A DNA stretch of 57,219 nucleotides from an uncultured Atopobium sp. (GCA_938045565.1 CALIAZ010000016.1:1-57219); one strand, 5' to 3'. Positions 17,029 to 26,763 are shown, counted from the stretch's first letter. Notes: generated by a model not told the origin, from the sequence alone. Numbers and translations: made by a program.

Positions 17029-17763
17029 CTACTCAGCAGGACAGAGTGAAAGTGCTGCCTCGTCAGCAATAACAGTACAGTTGGTATGGAGCTGCAAGAT
17101 GGATGCAGGACACTGAGGTGTAATAGAGCCGTAACACATATCATAGACGGCCTGAGCCTTATCCTTACCGTTTGCAACAACCAAAATACTACGAGCAGAC
17201 ATAATGGTCTGTACTCCCATGGTATACGCCTGTCGAGGGACGTCCTCCATACGGTCAAACAAGCGACTATTTGCCTGAATAGTGCTCTCAGTAAGATCAA
17301 CACAATGCGTGCCCTTAGAGAAATGATCGTCTGGTTCATTGAAGCCAATATGACCATTGTGACCAATACCAAGAAGCTGAAGATCAGGATATCCTGCCGC
17401 AGCAACAAGAGCGTCATACTCAGAGCAAGCTTCTGCAACATTAGGATTTGATCCATCAGGCACATGAGTATTCTTAATATCAATATTTACCAGGTCAAAA
17501 AGATTTTTACGCATAAAATAATGATAGCTTTGAGGATCTTCATGAGAAAGTCCACGATACTCGTCGAGGTTGTACGTAGAAACTTGCGAGAAATCCAAAT
17601 CGCCTTTCTTATTCCACTCGGCAAGCTGCGTATAAGTTCCAATTGGTGTGGAACCAGTTGCCAAACCAAGAATGCAATTTGGTTTTAAAATAATCTGAGC
17701 GGAAATAACATTTGCTGCCTTTCTGCTCATGTCCTCGTAATCACGTGTACGAACAATCCTCAT
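17029..17763 (-). CDS. nagB: glucosamine-6-phosphate deaminase
   Basis: 244 residues, the usual length of the short Gram-positive NagB. ILGLATGSTPIGTYTQLAEW (about 33-52), YNLDEYRGL, and LLGIGHNGHIGFNEPDDHF with the catalytic His/Glu/Asp region are present. It converts glucosamine 6-phosphate to fructose 6-phosphate and ammonia. GGAGGTAAGC precedes the ATG at 17763; the upstream extension to 17805 has no site. It is monocistronic, and a TTTTGCATTG inverted repeat lies just upstream. nagA is not in the window. Confidence 0.94.
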   Translation of the reverse strand: MRIVRTRDYEDMSRKAANVISAQIILKPNCILGLATGSTPIGTYTQLAEWNKKGDLDFSQVSTYNLDEYRGLSHEDPQSYHYFMRKNLFDLVNIDIKNTHVPDGSNPNVAEACSEYDALVAAAGYPDLQLLGIGHNGHIGFNEPDDHFSKGTHCVDLTESTIQANSRLFDRMEDVPRQAYTMGVQTIMSARSILVVANGKDKAQAVYDMCYGSITPQCPASILQLHTNCTVIADEAALSLCPAE

Positions 17764-17785
17764 GCTTACCTCCATAAATGAAGTG

Positions 17786-17812
17786 TTTTGCATTGCCGCA
17801 AACATTGCAAAA
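17786..17812. promoter_or_regulatory. operator-like inverted repeat upstream of nagB
   Basis: TTTTGCATTG and CATTGCAAAA (9 of 10 complementary) around a 7-bp spacer, 23 bp upstream of the nagB ATG. Probably a binding site for an amino-sugar regulator encoded elsewhere. Confidence 0.45.
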
Positions 17813-17918
17813 CAGCACTCAATGCTTTTATTTTCAATACCTTAATTTTTGGTATCGCAATTCTCAATGACACTCAGTTTATCATGTGAAACAGCTGATT
17901 GAACTACCGCTCATCGAC

Positions 17919-18569
17919 TTAATGAAGAATTTGCTCTGAGAGATTTTGCAGCGCATGAAAACGGTGAGAAATAGCATTTTTCTGATTGGGAGAAAGTTCT
18001 GCCATAGCTTTACCTGGTGCATCATGCGGCCAAAACAGTGGGTCATAGCCGAAACCATTGCAGCCCTTTGGCTCATGACCAATAACGCCTTCACAGTCTC
18101 CCTCACCTACAAGCACGCGACCGTCACGATATACGAGAGCAACAGTTGAGTGAAAGCGTGCAGTACGATCAGCGTCTGCCACATCTGCAAGCTCGGCCAG
18201 CAGTTTCTTATTGTTAGCGGCGTCGTTACCATGCTCTCCTGCATAACGTGCAGAATAAATTCCAGGAGCGCCATCAAGGGCATCTACGCAAAGACCAGAG
18301 TCATCAGCAATTGCCGCTACACAATCTACCTCATCAAGTGCAGCCATTGCTTTAATTAACGCGTTATCACGAAAAGTCTTTCCGTTTTCTTCTGGATCAG
18401 GAAAATCACCCAGTTGACCAAGGGCAACAAAACTTATACCAGGCATAACTTTAGAAAGGATTGCCTCAATCTCAACTAACTTATGAGTGTTTCCCGTTGC
18501 CACAACTATGATCTTATTAGGATCAAATACAGCCTTAGTATTCTGATTAGTAGCGTTATCCTGGCTCAT
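17919..18569 (-). CDS. rdgB: non-canonical purine NTP pyrophosphatase
   Basis: 216 residues. IIVVATGNTHKLVEIEAILS, FRDNALIKAMAA and AIADDSGLCVDALDGAPGIYSARYAG are the HAM1/RdgB motifs, with a C-terminal GFGYDPLFWP and SHRFHAL. It hydrolyses dITP, XTP and related nucleotides to monophosphates, keeping them out of DNA. AGGGAG lies before the ATG at 18569. It starts two bases after the rph stop at 18572; rph-rdgB is a familiar pair. The N-terminus has about 18 extra polar residues compared with the core family. Confidence 0.94.
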   Translation of the reverse strand: MSQDNATNQNTKAVFDPNKIIVVATGNTHKLVEIEAILSKVMPGISFVALGQLGDFPDPEENGKTFRDNALIKAMAALDEVDCVAAIADDSGLCVDALDGAPGIYSARYAGEHGNDAANNKKLLAELADVADADRTARFHSTVALVYRDGRVLVGEGDCEGVIGHEPKGCNGFGYDPLFWPHDAPGKAMAELSPNQKNAISHRFHALQNLSEQILH

Positions 18570-18571
18570 GC

Positions 18572-19333
18572 TTACTCCCTAAATCCAGTAACTTGGTTTT
18601 GCAGTTCAACAAGATGAGCAATTCCTGCCTGACCAACATCTAAAAGTTGATTGAGTTTCTCGCAATCAAACGGTCCACCTTCGCCCGTACCTTGAACCTC
18701 AATAATCTGGCCAGACTCGGTGCCTACAAGATTCATATCAACATCTGCATGTGAGTCTTCAGGATAGTCCAGATCAAGCAACACCTGTCCGTCAACAACG
18801 CCCATCGAAATTGCCGCTACTTGACCTGTAAGGGGAAGTCTGGGCAAGACGTCCTTCTCGACAAGCGAGAAAAGCGCATCATGAAGCGCCACCCACGCAC
18901 CGGTTATACTGGCAGTTCGAGTACCGCCGTCCGCTTGAAGAACATCACAGTCAAGCGTAATGGTGTACTCGCCAAGACTATTCAGGTCCACAACAGAACG
19001 CAGGGAACGCCCGATAAGACGTTCAATCTCCATAGAGCGACCTTTACGGTTGGCACGCTCTCGCTTAGTGCGCTGATTTGTTGATGCTGGCAGCATTGCG
19101 TATTCCGCAGTCACCCAACCAGCACGAGAAGAACGACGCCAGGCGGGAACTCCTTCTTCAATGGTGGCCGCACAGAGTACACGCGTATCACCAAAGCTAA
19201 CCAAACAAGATCCATCAGCGTTCTTCATAAGATTTCGCTCTAACGTAACCGGTCGTATCTGGTCCCACGCACGATTATACGAACGTAAAAGTTGCGAAGT
19301 AGTGCTAGATTGCAACGTAGAGTCAGACTTCAT
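18572..19333 (-). CDS. rph: ribonuclease PH
   Basis: 253 residues. LEPRNLM-like LERNLMKNADGSCLVSFGDTRVLCAATIEEGVP, AGWVTAEYAMLPASTNQR and DCDVLQADGGTRTASITGAWVAL are standard RNase PH blocks. The enzyme trims tRNA 3' ends with phosphate. AAAGGA precedes the ATG at 19333; an upstream in-frame start at 19348 is weaker. It heads the rph-rdgB unit. Confidence 0.94.
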   Translation of the reverse strand: MKSDSTLQSSTTSQLLRSYNRAWDQIRPVTLERNLMKNADGSCLVSFGDTRVLCAATIEEGVPAWRRSSRAGWVTAEYAMLPASTNQRTKRERANRKGRSMEIERLIGRSLRSVVDLNSLGEYTITLDCDVLQADGGTRTASITGAWVALHDALFSLVEKDVLPRLPLTGQVAAISMGVVDGQVLLDLDYPEDSHADVDMNLVGTESGQIIEVQGTGEGGPFDCEKLNQLLDVGQAGIAHLVELQNQVTGFRE

Positions 19334-19497
19334 AGCGTTCCTTTTCACATCTGCATAGAAAAGCAGTTAATTCTTTTTGAAACGACTCTAGTATACCTGT
19401 CTGTACACCGCCCTCTGAAACACTTTATTGTTGCTCTTGTTGGTATTACTTTGTTGCTATTTATTGCTATTTGTTGCCACTGCCTTTAACGTAATGA

Positions 19498-20883
19498 CTA
19501 AATATGCATTGATAATGCGTTCTTTTTTGCTCCGATATACGTAATAAAGAAATACACTACAAAACCAAAAAGTGTGAGTAATGCAACAGGCCAAATGCTT
19601 GGCTCGATGGCAGTTTGGAACATTTCTACGCTCATAAAACGAATAACATTAAGTCCAAAAATTGCATGAATCACGGTAAAAATACCCGGGAGCAAAAAAT
19701 TACACAGTACGCCAGTAAGTAAACTTTTTGAAAGTATTTCTCGAGAAGCTCCTAGTTCATACAGCTTGTAATATCTTTCTTTATTATCTGCAGCAAGTGA
19801 AAGCTGTTGAACTGCCAAGATAACAGAAGAAAATACAAGCAACACAACCGCATAAAAAGAGCAGGTAAATACAATAACGCCAAAAGGTCCAGAAACATCC
19901 GAAGCACTCATATCCTGTGAAGAAATTACCTCAAAAATTTGAGTGCGAAGAACAACGGCAAAGACAAACATACACATACCTACAGAAGATAGGGCTGCTG
20001 AACACGTCATAGCTTTGGAAGCGTTGCGTGCTACACCTTCAGCTTGACGCACAGAAAATGCGGTTAAACCTCGATACCATATATCTGGAATTTTCTTAAG
20101 AATGCGTGGAAGTAACACAAGTGTTGAGCGGAATACAAAAAATGATCCAAAAATGGCACAGGCACCAAAGGGAATCATGAAACCAATAAAGGCGAACGGA
20201 GCCTGAGCACACACAACATAAACAATTGCCAGCAACAAAACGCCTATACATGCATCAAAAATTGCTCGTGAAATTGAAAGTGGTTTTGATGAATCATTTT
20301 CTTTTTTTGCAGACATCATCTGCAATAACGTAGACTTCTTTAGGATGCGCTTACTACCCCGAGAGAGCACGAACATCGTTATAAAAAATATTATTGTTGT
20401 CACAATGGCACCCAATGGAGAAGCAACAACAACAAATTTCATTGGTAGTGCGTACGACCAACTTACAATCATTTCTACAAACGGAGAAATAGCAATACCT
20501 ATTACAATTCCACCAATGAGTGCACTTCCTGAAACCAGAATAGTTTCATATCGCAATATGCTAATGACATCTTTCTTTTCGAGACCTGCCAACTCATATT
20601 GAGCAAATTCAGGAAGACGTCGACGAATCAAAAATTTATTTGCGTATGACGTAACATTCAAAAACACCAAAAAAGGTAAAATACCAAACGCCAGGCTATA
20701 ATTTGCCTCCGCAACAAAAAGTGAACGGACCGATTCGTCATTCACCAAGGCAAACAAATAATCCCCAGATGCTGCATATGAATACATAAGGCAAGCACCC
20801 GTTGCCAATGCAGCAAAATAAACCCCAAAGTCGCTAAGATTACGGCGTACATTTCCAACTGCAATTTTAGTTAACAAATTCAT
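19498..20883 (-). CDS. FtsX-like ABC transporter permease, no ATPase partner nearby
   Basis: 461 residues with about eight membrane spans. The N-terminal half contains FAQYELAGLEKKDVISILRYETILVSGSALIGG, the coupling region typical of BceB/FtsX-like (MacB-type) permeases; the C-terminal half repeats the motif as YYKLYELGASREILSKSLLTGVL. Relatives in Firmicutes are usually 600-680 residues with a large extracytoplasmic loop; this one lacks the loop. Such permeases handle antimicrobial peptides or lipids and need an ATPase, yet neither neighbour encodes one. It is flanked by rph and a tRNA-Val terminator. It may work with a distant ATPase or be a reduced remnant. Confidence 0.8.
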   Translation of the reverse strand: MNLLTKIAVGNVRRNLSDFGVYFAALATGACLMYSYAASGDYLFALVNDESVRSLFVAEANYSLAFGILPFLVFLNVTSYANKFLIRRRLPEFAQYELAGLEKKDVISILRYETILVSGSALIGGIVIGIAISPFVEMIVSWSYALPMKFVVVASPLGAIVTTIIFFITMFVLSRGSKRILKKSTLLQMMSAKKENDSSKPLSISRAIFDACIGVLLLAIVYVVCAQAPFAFIGFMIPFGACAIFGSFFVFRSTLVLLPRILKKIPDIWYRGLTAFSVRQAEGVARNASKAMTCSAALSSVGMCMFVFAVVLRTQIFEVISSQDMSASDVSGPFGVIVFTCSFYAVVLLVFSSVILAVQQLSLAADNKERYYKLYELGASREILSKSLLTGVLCNFLLPGIFTVIHAIFGLNVIRFMSVEMFQTAIEPSIWPVALLTLFGFVVYFFITYIGAKKNALSMHI

Positions 20884-21030
20884 AGTATGTTGCCCTTACT
20901 CTGTTGGTTTTTTAACAACATCGTCTTTATATTTATCTGCATTTTTATAATGCGCCATATACATAATTGGTACCATCGAACTAACTTACAAAAAGGTGAC
21001 GATTTTATAAGAAAAATAGCAGTCGATAAG

Positions 21031-21056
21031 AAAAAAGCGGCACCCGAAGGCGCCGC
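21031..21056 (-). terminator. strong terminator behind tRNA-Val
   Basis: On the minus strand GCGGCGCC-TTCG-GGTGCCGC forms an 8-bp stem with a UUCG tetraloop followed by TTTTTTC. Confidence 0.9.
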
Positions 21057-21067
21057 ATGAAATTCTA

Positions 21068-21143
21068 TGGTGGGCGATGAGAGATTTGAACTCCCGGCCT
21101 TGTGCGTGTAAAGCACCTGCGCTAGCCACTGCGCCAATCGCCC
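21068..21143 (-). tRNA. tRNA-Val (TAC)
   Basis: Cloverleaf on the minus strand: acceptor GGGCGAT/ATCGCCC, anticodon loop TTTACAC giving TAC, T-loop TTCAAAT, encoded CCA. 76 nt. The outer anticodon-stem pair appears mismatched (G-A). Confidence 0.93.
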
Positions 21144-21189
21144 ATGACTGTAGAAGTTTATCACAGGTTTTATAGTTCTCAGACGGCAA

Positions 21190-22569
21190 TCATAAATTCA
21201 ACGCTTTCATTTGTTCTACTTTTGCACGAACCGCCACGCCATCCAATTTGGCCAATGGTGTTGACGTACGTTTTGCTAGAGCACACGCTGTACCCATTGC
21301 ATCTCCCATATCGGTCACCGTTGGAATAATGCGAACACTTGCCTGCATCAAAAAAGTCGTAGAGATACAGCGACCAATAACACCCAAATTGCTGATATGT
21401 TTGGTGACCATCGAACGGAACGGAATCTCGTAATAGTCACCTTGTTTGTACGTATTTTTATGGAAGAGTCCACCCTTATTGGAGTGAACATCAATGTACC
21501 AATCGCCACGAACAAGACCATCATCAAATCGAGCTTGGTTAACGTAATCCTCTTCAGTCAGCATTACCTGGCCTTCAACACGCCAGCTCTCACGGACACC
21601 CAAAAGCGAAGCCTGCTCCATAAGGTAGCTTTGTTCAAATCCAGGCATCATACGCTGCAGGAAGGTAACAAGCCGACGAATGCGGGCGTGAGCTTCAATC
21701 GTTGCATTGGAACGTGCAGCTCCCGTAGTGTTTGTGCGCATACTTGCAATATGCGGGCAGTTTAATGCCATGCAACCTGGTTTTCCGGGAAGCGAGAAAA
21801 TCTGATAGTAGCGCAAGTCCTCTTCTTCAAGAATGCCTGCTTCAATTCCCTCGCGGAACTTTGGCTCCAGCTTAAAATTTTTACCCGCAACCATTGCGGA
21901 CTCAAAGAAATATCCATCAACTAATGGTGAAAAGTGATCATCAAGCGAAAGCACGTAATCTCTATAGCGCTCAACATCAATACCACCCATGGTAAAACGC
22001 AGGCTGCAAACCTGATTAATACCATCCTTATCACCAGCTGCAACTGGTACGCCAGCAGCTCTGGACAAAACCGCATCGCCAGATGCATCAATCCACGTTT
22101 GAGCGGCTACTGCAATCAGGCCCTCGGTTGAGGCAAGAATTGCATGCGTGATGGTTTTCTCGCCGTCAGAATCAGATAAAACTACAGCTACAAGAGACGT
22201 ATCATAGAGAATCTGACCGTCCTTAGTAGTGTAGAGCTGCTCATATACCTCTCCCAAGCGCTCAGGAGCAAACCAGATCATGGTAGTGTAATCGTCGCGC
22301 GTAGCGTCACCTGAAGCCAAGAGCTGCTGCTCGATGGCAGAAAGAACTGGCAGATGGCGCACATATGACGGCATCATCGGGCATACAAGCGCTCGTGTAG
22401 CAGATCCTCCTAGCAAGTTTGACTTATCCACAATGAGCGTTGAGAGACCTTCATTAACACAGCGAATTCCACAGGCAGAACCAGAAACACCGCCGCCAAT
22501 AATAACTACATCAAAACTTCCAACAACAGGAATCCGTAGGTTATTCCAGGTAATTTCTTTATAAATCAT
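21190..22569 (-). CDS. FAD-dependent oxidoreductase
   Basis: 459 residues. FDVVIIGGGVSGSACGIRCV (about 19-38) is the dinucleotide-binding loop, and DKSNLLGGSATRALVCPMMPS follows as in the FAD_oxidored (PF12831) family. WIDASGDAVLSRAAGVPV is the second FAD contact. The C-terminal SNLGVIGRCISTTFLMQASVRIIPTVTDMGDAMGTAC closes the FAD site. These enzymes oxidise unknown, often sugar- or amino-acid-derived, substrates. GGAGGAAGC lies before the ATG at 22569, and the gene overlaps the preceding HExxH gene by 11 bases, so they are co-translated. It ends the five-gene cassette that starts with the ROK-like regulator. Confidence 0.85.
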   Translation of the reverse strand: MIYKEITWNNLRIPVVGSFDVVIIGGGVSGSACGIRCVNEGLSTLIVDKSNLLGGSATRALVCPMMPSYVRHLPVLSAIEQQLLASGDATRDDYTTMIWFAPERLGEVYEQLYTTKDGQILYDTSLVAVVLSDSDGEKTITHAILASTEGLIAVAAQTWIDASGDAVLSRAAGVPVAAGDKDGINQVCSLRFTMGGIDVERYRDYVLSLDDHFSPLVDGYFFESAMVAGKNFKLEPKFREGIEAGILEEEDLRYYQIFSLPGKPGCMALNCPHIASMRTNTTGAARSNATIEAHARIRRLVTFLQRMMPGFEQSYLMEQASLLGVRESWRVEGQVMLTEEDYVNQARFDDGLVRGDWYIDVHSNKGGLFHKNTYKQGDYYEIPFRSMVTKHISNLGVIGRCISTTFLMQASVRIIPTVTDMGDAMGTACALAKRTSTPLAKLDGVAVRAKVEQMKALNL

Positions 22570-23212
22570 TGCTTCCTCCTGTGTCAGAAACGCTATTTAA
22601 GCCAGAAGAGCTATTTAATAAACCATAGTAAGTGTTAGTAAATGCGTGCGCTGCAATTTCAGATAATGCGTGAATACCCGTTTTTCCCAACTTGAAAGGA
22701 CCAATGGTAAACAGTGGAACGGTATATTCTTTACTCGTTAATCCAAGTCGAGTTGTCTCCAAAACATGAAAAAACTCATGCATAAGAATGAGATTTTGGG
22801 CATCATGCAGCTCAAGTTGGTTTTGCTTTGCCCATAGCACACAAGACTGCTCATAGAGTGTGATTTCTTTTGTGCCAGAAACATAATCACTGAAATAACG
22901 CTGGTTACCATACACGCAATCAATATCTTTTTTGATAATAGTCAAACCTGCGTCTTTGCAGATCTGAAAGAAGTCACTTTGACCGTTTGATTCTTCAAAC
23001 ACCATATGTGCAGCACGCTCACCCTTTGACCAAGCTAAATCAACTATGTGCTCTTTATCCTCCTCGGGAATCCGCATAACATAGCGATCCCATGAGAGCT
23101 CTTTAAGAGCAAGCTCACGAGTTGGAAAGGGAAACCGTGAAGCAGAATCAAAAATAGACTCCGCTTCAAGGTTTACCGATTTTCTCGCCAGAGTGTGTTT
23201 TGCGTTCTGCAT
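22559..23212 (-). CDS. putative zinc metallopeptidase-like protein (HExxH)
   Basis: 217 residues, family not recognised. Residues 145-149 (HEFFH in LILMHEFFHVLETT) form an HExxH zinc motif, and Glu185 in HALSEIAAHAFTNTY could be the third ligand, giving a gluzincin-like site. There is no signal peptide or membrane span, so it is cytoplasmic. There is no clear ribosome site; the start at 23212 lies six bases after the stop of the HyuA-like gene, suggesting translational coupling. It overlaps the oxidoreductase downstream. The surrounding operon points to processing or hydrolysis of the same imported compound, but this is an inference from context alone. Confidence 0.7.
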   Translation of the reverse strand: MQNAKHTLARKSVNLEAESIFDSASRFPFPTRELALKELSWDRYVMRIPEEDKEHIVDLAWSKGERAAHMVFEESNGQSDFFQICKDAGLTIIKKDIDCVYGNQRYFSDYVSGTKEITLYEQSCVLWAKQNQLELHDAQNLILMHEFFHVLETTRLGLTSKEYTVPLFTIGPFKLGKTGIHALSEIAAHAFTNTYYGLLNSSSGLNSVSDTGGSNDL

Positions 23213-23218
23213 GTCAGT

Positions 23219-25366
23219 TTAATCGCCCAAACGAAGTGTGGCAGCAATAATAACAGGCTCGTCAGATGGATAACCGCCCAGCTCTACCGCCGCAAGGCTC
23301 AAGATCTGCTCAAGCGAAGTCATTCCAGACAAGTCAATAATACGCTTACCCACCACAACATAGACGTTTGGCAGATTGGCGCCGCCATCGTTGAATACAG
23401 TTAAGTCCTCTACCAGTGCTGTTACACCCTTACGCCATGAGCTAATAGTTTCTTGAAGCACCTCAGCGTTTGGACGTTGAAGTCTAATAACGCCTTCGGC
23501 ATCAATAAGACGAAGAGCAGTGCGCTTCTTGGTGAGAAGACCAAAGAGCTTCTTTTCTGTAGTGGTTGCGGTATATGCAAAGAGCTCGGATGAGTGAGCA
23601 ACCTCAGAAACGTTTTCTACACCCTCGCCATAATTCTCTACCACAAGTTTCTTAAGCTCATCTACACTCAGACGTGCAGCATTAACGTCTTTACTGCGCA
23701 GCTCAGTAGCACCAACAGCAATTGCGCGAACAACGTGGCGCTGAGTATCCACCTCAACAGTAACCTCAACGGTTCCAGGAGCTGCACCCATCTTGATAGC
23801 ACGAGCTTCTGCCTCACGCCTAACGCTGACAATATCATCGTCGGTTGGGTTGGTAACACTGCGCTCAACCATGTCACGAACCATAGCAAGAGCAACGCCA
23901 ATAGTTGAGATAACAGGAGCGTTTTTAGCAATGTGGAACGTGTGACCCATGGTCTTTGCCAAGTGTGGCACAACAGTTGAAGCACCACCGCCACCGCCAA
24001 CATAAACAGTTGTGCGAGGATCCATGCCGTAGTCTTTCATAAGCTGTTCTGCTACAGCACCGTTCTTCTTTGCGGCAAAAGCAAGAACCTGGGCTGCTGC
24101 CTCTTCAACACTCATGCCCATATTTGCTGCAAGAGGAGCCCATGCCGCACGAGCAGCCTCGACGGAACCACGTGCGTAATCACCCTCAGGAACAAAGCCT
24201 GCAAGGTTTGCAGCGCCAGCCATAGTCAAACAAACGCGAAGACCGCCATCACACTTAATAGCTGCGTACTCAGGATCTCCATCCATAGGACGAACAGCAA
24301 CTAGACGTGGGTTCACAATCTTTTCTGCGTCCGTGTAAACCTCGTAATCCAGGTTAGCAATGTGAGCAGAACGAGGTCCCACATCAACAGCCTTGCCATC
24401 AGAAATCTGCACCATAGAACCGCCACCAATACCAACAGTTCTAACATCCAGTGACGAGAGGTACGTCTTGTGACCACCAACTTCTGCGTACTTAACCATA
24501 ACCTTACCGTCTTTAACGCAAGAGATATCGGTAGAAGTACCACCAACCTCAAAGAATAGGCCATCGGTAAGTTTTTCGTACATCAAAGCGCCAGCTACAC
24601 CAGCTGCAGGACCAGAAAGAATAGTCAAAATTGGACGGTGGCGTACCTCATCAACAGTCATAACACCGCCGTCGCAGCGCATAACCATAAGTGGAGACTC
24701 AATACCAGCCTCGCGAATACTCTTATCGGTCATGTTTGCGGCTTCAAGCATCTTTGGCATGATGGAAGCGTTAACAACTGCTGTACGAGTACGAATAGCC
24801 AGGCCGTAAAGCTTAGAAATGTCATTTGTGGCTGTAGCAGGAAGTTCTCTATCAGAGCACTCTGCAATAACAGCATTCTCGTTAGTTGGATCGTCTACGC
24901 TAAATGCCTCAGCAGCAACATAAGAAGTTGAACCATCCGAGAAAAGCTGCTCAATTGCGCTCTTAATGCCAGCTTCAACATCAGAAGAGGTATCTACAAA
25001 AGCATTTTTGGTACGCAGGAATTTACCGGCAGCAAGTTCAATATCGCCAACGTTGGTATCACTCTTGCTCTTAGCTCCTTGAAGGCCGCTACCAAGCGTT
25101 ACGATACCAACCTGTGCAACATCACCCTCAAGCAAGGCATTTGTTGCCTGGGTAGTACCGTGAGCAATAAAGACAACATCTTCAGGCTTAATGTTGTGCT
25201 GCTCCATAACACCATGAAGCACCTGCACAATACCTGCAGCAACACCTGCTTCAGCAGTATGCGTGGTAGGTGTTTTAACCGTGCCGATAATTTCGTACGT
25301 ATCATTGTCGATGGCAACAGCATCAGTAAATGTTCCGCCAACGTCGATTCCAATACGAACTTTCAC
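23219..25366 (-). CDS. hydantoinase/oxoprolinase family protein (HyuA-like)
   Basis: 715 residues. VRIGIDVGGTFTDAVAID (about 3-20) is the HyuA N-terminal ATP-binding signature, IAHGTTQATNALLEG follows, FFEVGGTSTDISCVKDGKVM (about 275-295) is the second phosphate site, and GGGGGASTVVPHLAKTMG the adenosine site. HyuA proteins couple ATP to opening of hydantoin or oxoproline rings, usually with HyuB. No HyuB is present here. The last 200 residues differ from classic HyuA. The start is a GTG at 25366 with GAGGAGG in ideal position, in preference to the longer frame to 25393. It is the third gene in the cassette with a permease and an HExxH protein. Confidence 0.88.
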   Translation of the reverse strand: MKVRIGIDVGGTFTDAVAIDNDTYEIIGTVKTPTTHTAEAGVAAGIVQVLHGVMEQHNIKPEDVVFIAHGTTQATNALLEGDVAQVGIVTLGSGLQGAKSKSDTNVGDIELAAGKFLRTKNAFVDTSSDVEAGIKSAIEQLFSDGSTSYVAAEAFSVDDPTNENAVIAECSDRELPATATNDISKLYGLAIRTRTAVVNASIMPKMLEAANMTDKSIREAGIESPLMVMRCDGGVMTVDEVRHRPILTILSGPAAGVAGALMYEKLTDGLFFEVGGTSTDISCVKDGKVMVKYAEVGGHKTYLSSLDVRTVGIGGGSMVQISDGKAVDVGPRSAHIANLDYEVYTDAEKIVNPRLVAVRPMDGDPEYAAIKCDGGLRVCLTMAGAANLAGFVPEGDYARGSVEAARAAWAPLAANMGMSVEEAAAQVLAFAAKKNGAVAEQLMKDYGMDPRTTVYVGGGGGASTVVPHLAKTMGHTFHIAKNAPVISTIGVALAMVRDMVERSVTNPTDDDIVSVRREAEARAIKMGAAPGTVEVTVEVDTQRHVVRAIAVGATELRSKDVNAARLSVDELKKLVVENYGEGVENVSEVAHSSELFAYTATTTEKKLFGLLTKKRTALRLIDAEGVIRLQRPNAEVLQETISSWRKGVTALVEDLTVFNDGGANLPNVYVVVGKRIIDLSGMTSLEQILSLAAVELGGYPSDEPVIIAATLRLGD

Positions 25367-25414
25367 GTTTCCTCCTCGATTTACAGCACTCAATCAGCTG
25401 CAAAGATAAAACGA

Positions 25415-25448
25415 GGCGAGAAGCCCACAACAAGAGGGTCTTCTCGCC
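25415..25448 (-). terminator. intercistronic hairpin made of inverted GGCGAGAA words
   Basis: GGCGAGAAG (25415-25423) pairs with CTTCTCGCC (25440-25448), with extra CCC/GGG pairing inside the loop. It lies between the permease stop and the HyuA-like start. No T-run follows, so it is more likely a processing or partial termination site. Confidence 0.5.
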
Positions 25449-25461
25449 CCAAGGTCAGAAC

Positions 25462-26763
25462 TTAGAAGTACAGAACACCAGACAGAATTACACCAAAGAT
25501 GGAAACTGCCCAGAGGTAAGGAAGCATCTTACGAGTAACGGTGTTGACGTCAACCTCGCAGAAGTTTGCAGTCCAAACGTTCTGAGTGTTGGTTGGGTCG
25601 CCACCTGCCTGGATGCGCTCTGCAGCCAGGAATGCGCCCATGACAGCAAGAGGATTCAGGGTGTTCAGGCCAATGATAAGAGCTGCGATACCAGAGCCAA
25701 GTCCAAACATATTCATAGGTCCACGATACAGAGCCAGTGGCGAGAGGACCGCAAAGAAGATGATGTATGCAATAAGGTTCTGTGGCATGATGCCAAGCAG
25801 GAATGGGTTAAGAACTGCCTTAACCGTTGGGTTGGTAACTGCAAGGTAAAGGATACCAATGCCAACCATCAGGATAATTGCAGGACCAGCGTCGGTTACA
25901 CCGTCATAGCAGGTCTTTGCAAGAAGGTTCATTGCCTTGCTAAAGCTCTTAGAGGTAAACAGTAGGCACCACAGAATACCAACGGTAAATGCTGGGGTAA
26001 CAGGAACCTTCAAGAAAGCAACAAGCACAATAGGAATCAGTGGAGTCAGCATTGCAAGACCACCGGTAACACCGGTGAGCTGCTTGGAGTTGCTCTGCTC
26101 AGCAACTGGAGCGCTGAAGGCAAACTTAATGCCGTTGCGCTTGAACTCAACAACAATCATGATCAAAGTTGCAATACCAGTTGCAACAGCCAGATACACC
26201 TCAAAGCCCTGAACCTGAGCAATATCGAGGTTGAAGAGCTTCGCGAATGTTGTCCAGTTAGCAATATTGAGTGCCAGACCAGTGGTAAAGGACATCAAGA
26301 AGATACATGCTGCGCTAGCTGCAGGAACACCAACAGAAATCAAAATTGGCAGGACGATTGAGCCAACCATGATGATGGATCCCAAGCCAGAAAGTGTAGT
26401 AAAGAGGACAGCCACTGCAATAGACATAATCAAGGTGATTACCAGGGGCTTATCGCCACCAAGCTCTGCGCTCTTCTTGATAATTGTCTCGGTAACACCA
26501 GTCTTGTTCATAAGCTGACCCAACCATGCACCAAAAATAACGGCCATGATTGCGGCGCCCATACGAACGGTACCAGCCTCAAATACTGATGTCAGCCAGC
26601 CAATTTCTTTTCCGTCGCCGTCTTTTCCAAACATTGGAACGCCCGCGATGACACAAATCAAAATGGCCATCAGTGGCAGGGCAAGCAGAGTTGGGATCTT
26701 CTTAGTCATCATCAATGCAGCTACAGCCACAAAGACCAAGAGAATCAAAATACCCTGAACCAT
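25462..26763 (-). CDS. ion transporter superfamily permease
   Basis: 433 residues with about 11-12 membrane spans. The N-terminus MVQGILILLVFVAVAALMMTKKIPTLLALPLMAIL, the RMGAAIMAVIFGAWLGQLMNKTGV region and FTTLSGLGSIIMVGSIVLPILISVGVP resemble the ion transporter superfamily (GntP/CitM/DcuC-like proton or sodium symporters for organic acids). The specific family and substrate are uncertain. GGAGGAAAC precedes the ATG at 26763. It follows the ROK-like regulator and precedes the HyuA-like gene, so it likely imports the compound that the cassette degrades. Confidence 0.8.
   Translation of the reverse strand: MVQGILILLVFVAVAALMMTKKIPTLLALPLMAILICVIAGVPMFGKDGDGKEIGWLTSVFEAGTVRMGAAIMAVIFGAWLGQLMNKTGVTETIIKKSAELGGDKPLVITLIMSIAVAVLFTTLSGLGSIIMVGSIVLPILISVGVPAASAACIFLMSFTTGLALNIANWTTFAKLFNLDIAQVQGFEVYLAVATGIATLIMIVVEFKRNGIKFAFSAPVAEQSNSKQLTGVTGGLAMLTPLIPIVLVAFLKVPVTPAFTVGILWCLLFTSKSFSKAMNLLAKTCYDGVTDAGPAIILMVGIGILYLAVTNPTVKAVLNPFLLGIMPQNLIAYIIFFAVLSPLALYRGPMNMFGLGSGIAALIIGLNTLNPLAVMGAFLAAERIQAGGDPTNTQNVWTANFCEVDVNTVTRKMLPYLWAVSIFGVILSGVLYF

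Noticed and set aside
20880..21189. Short minus-strand frames over tRNA-Val
   Set aside because: Same reason: the tRNA cloverleaf and its terminator explain the sequence.
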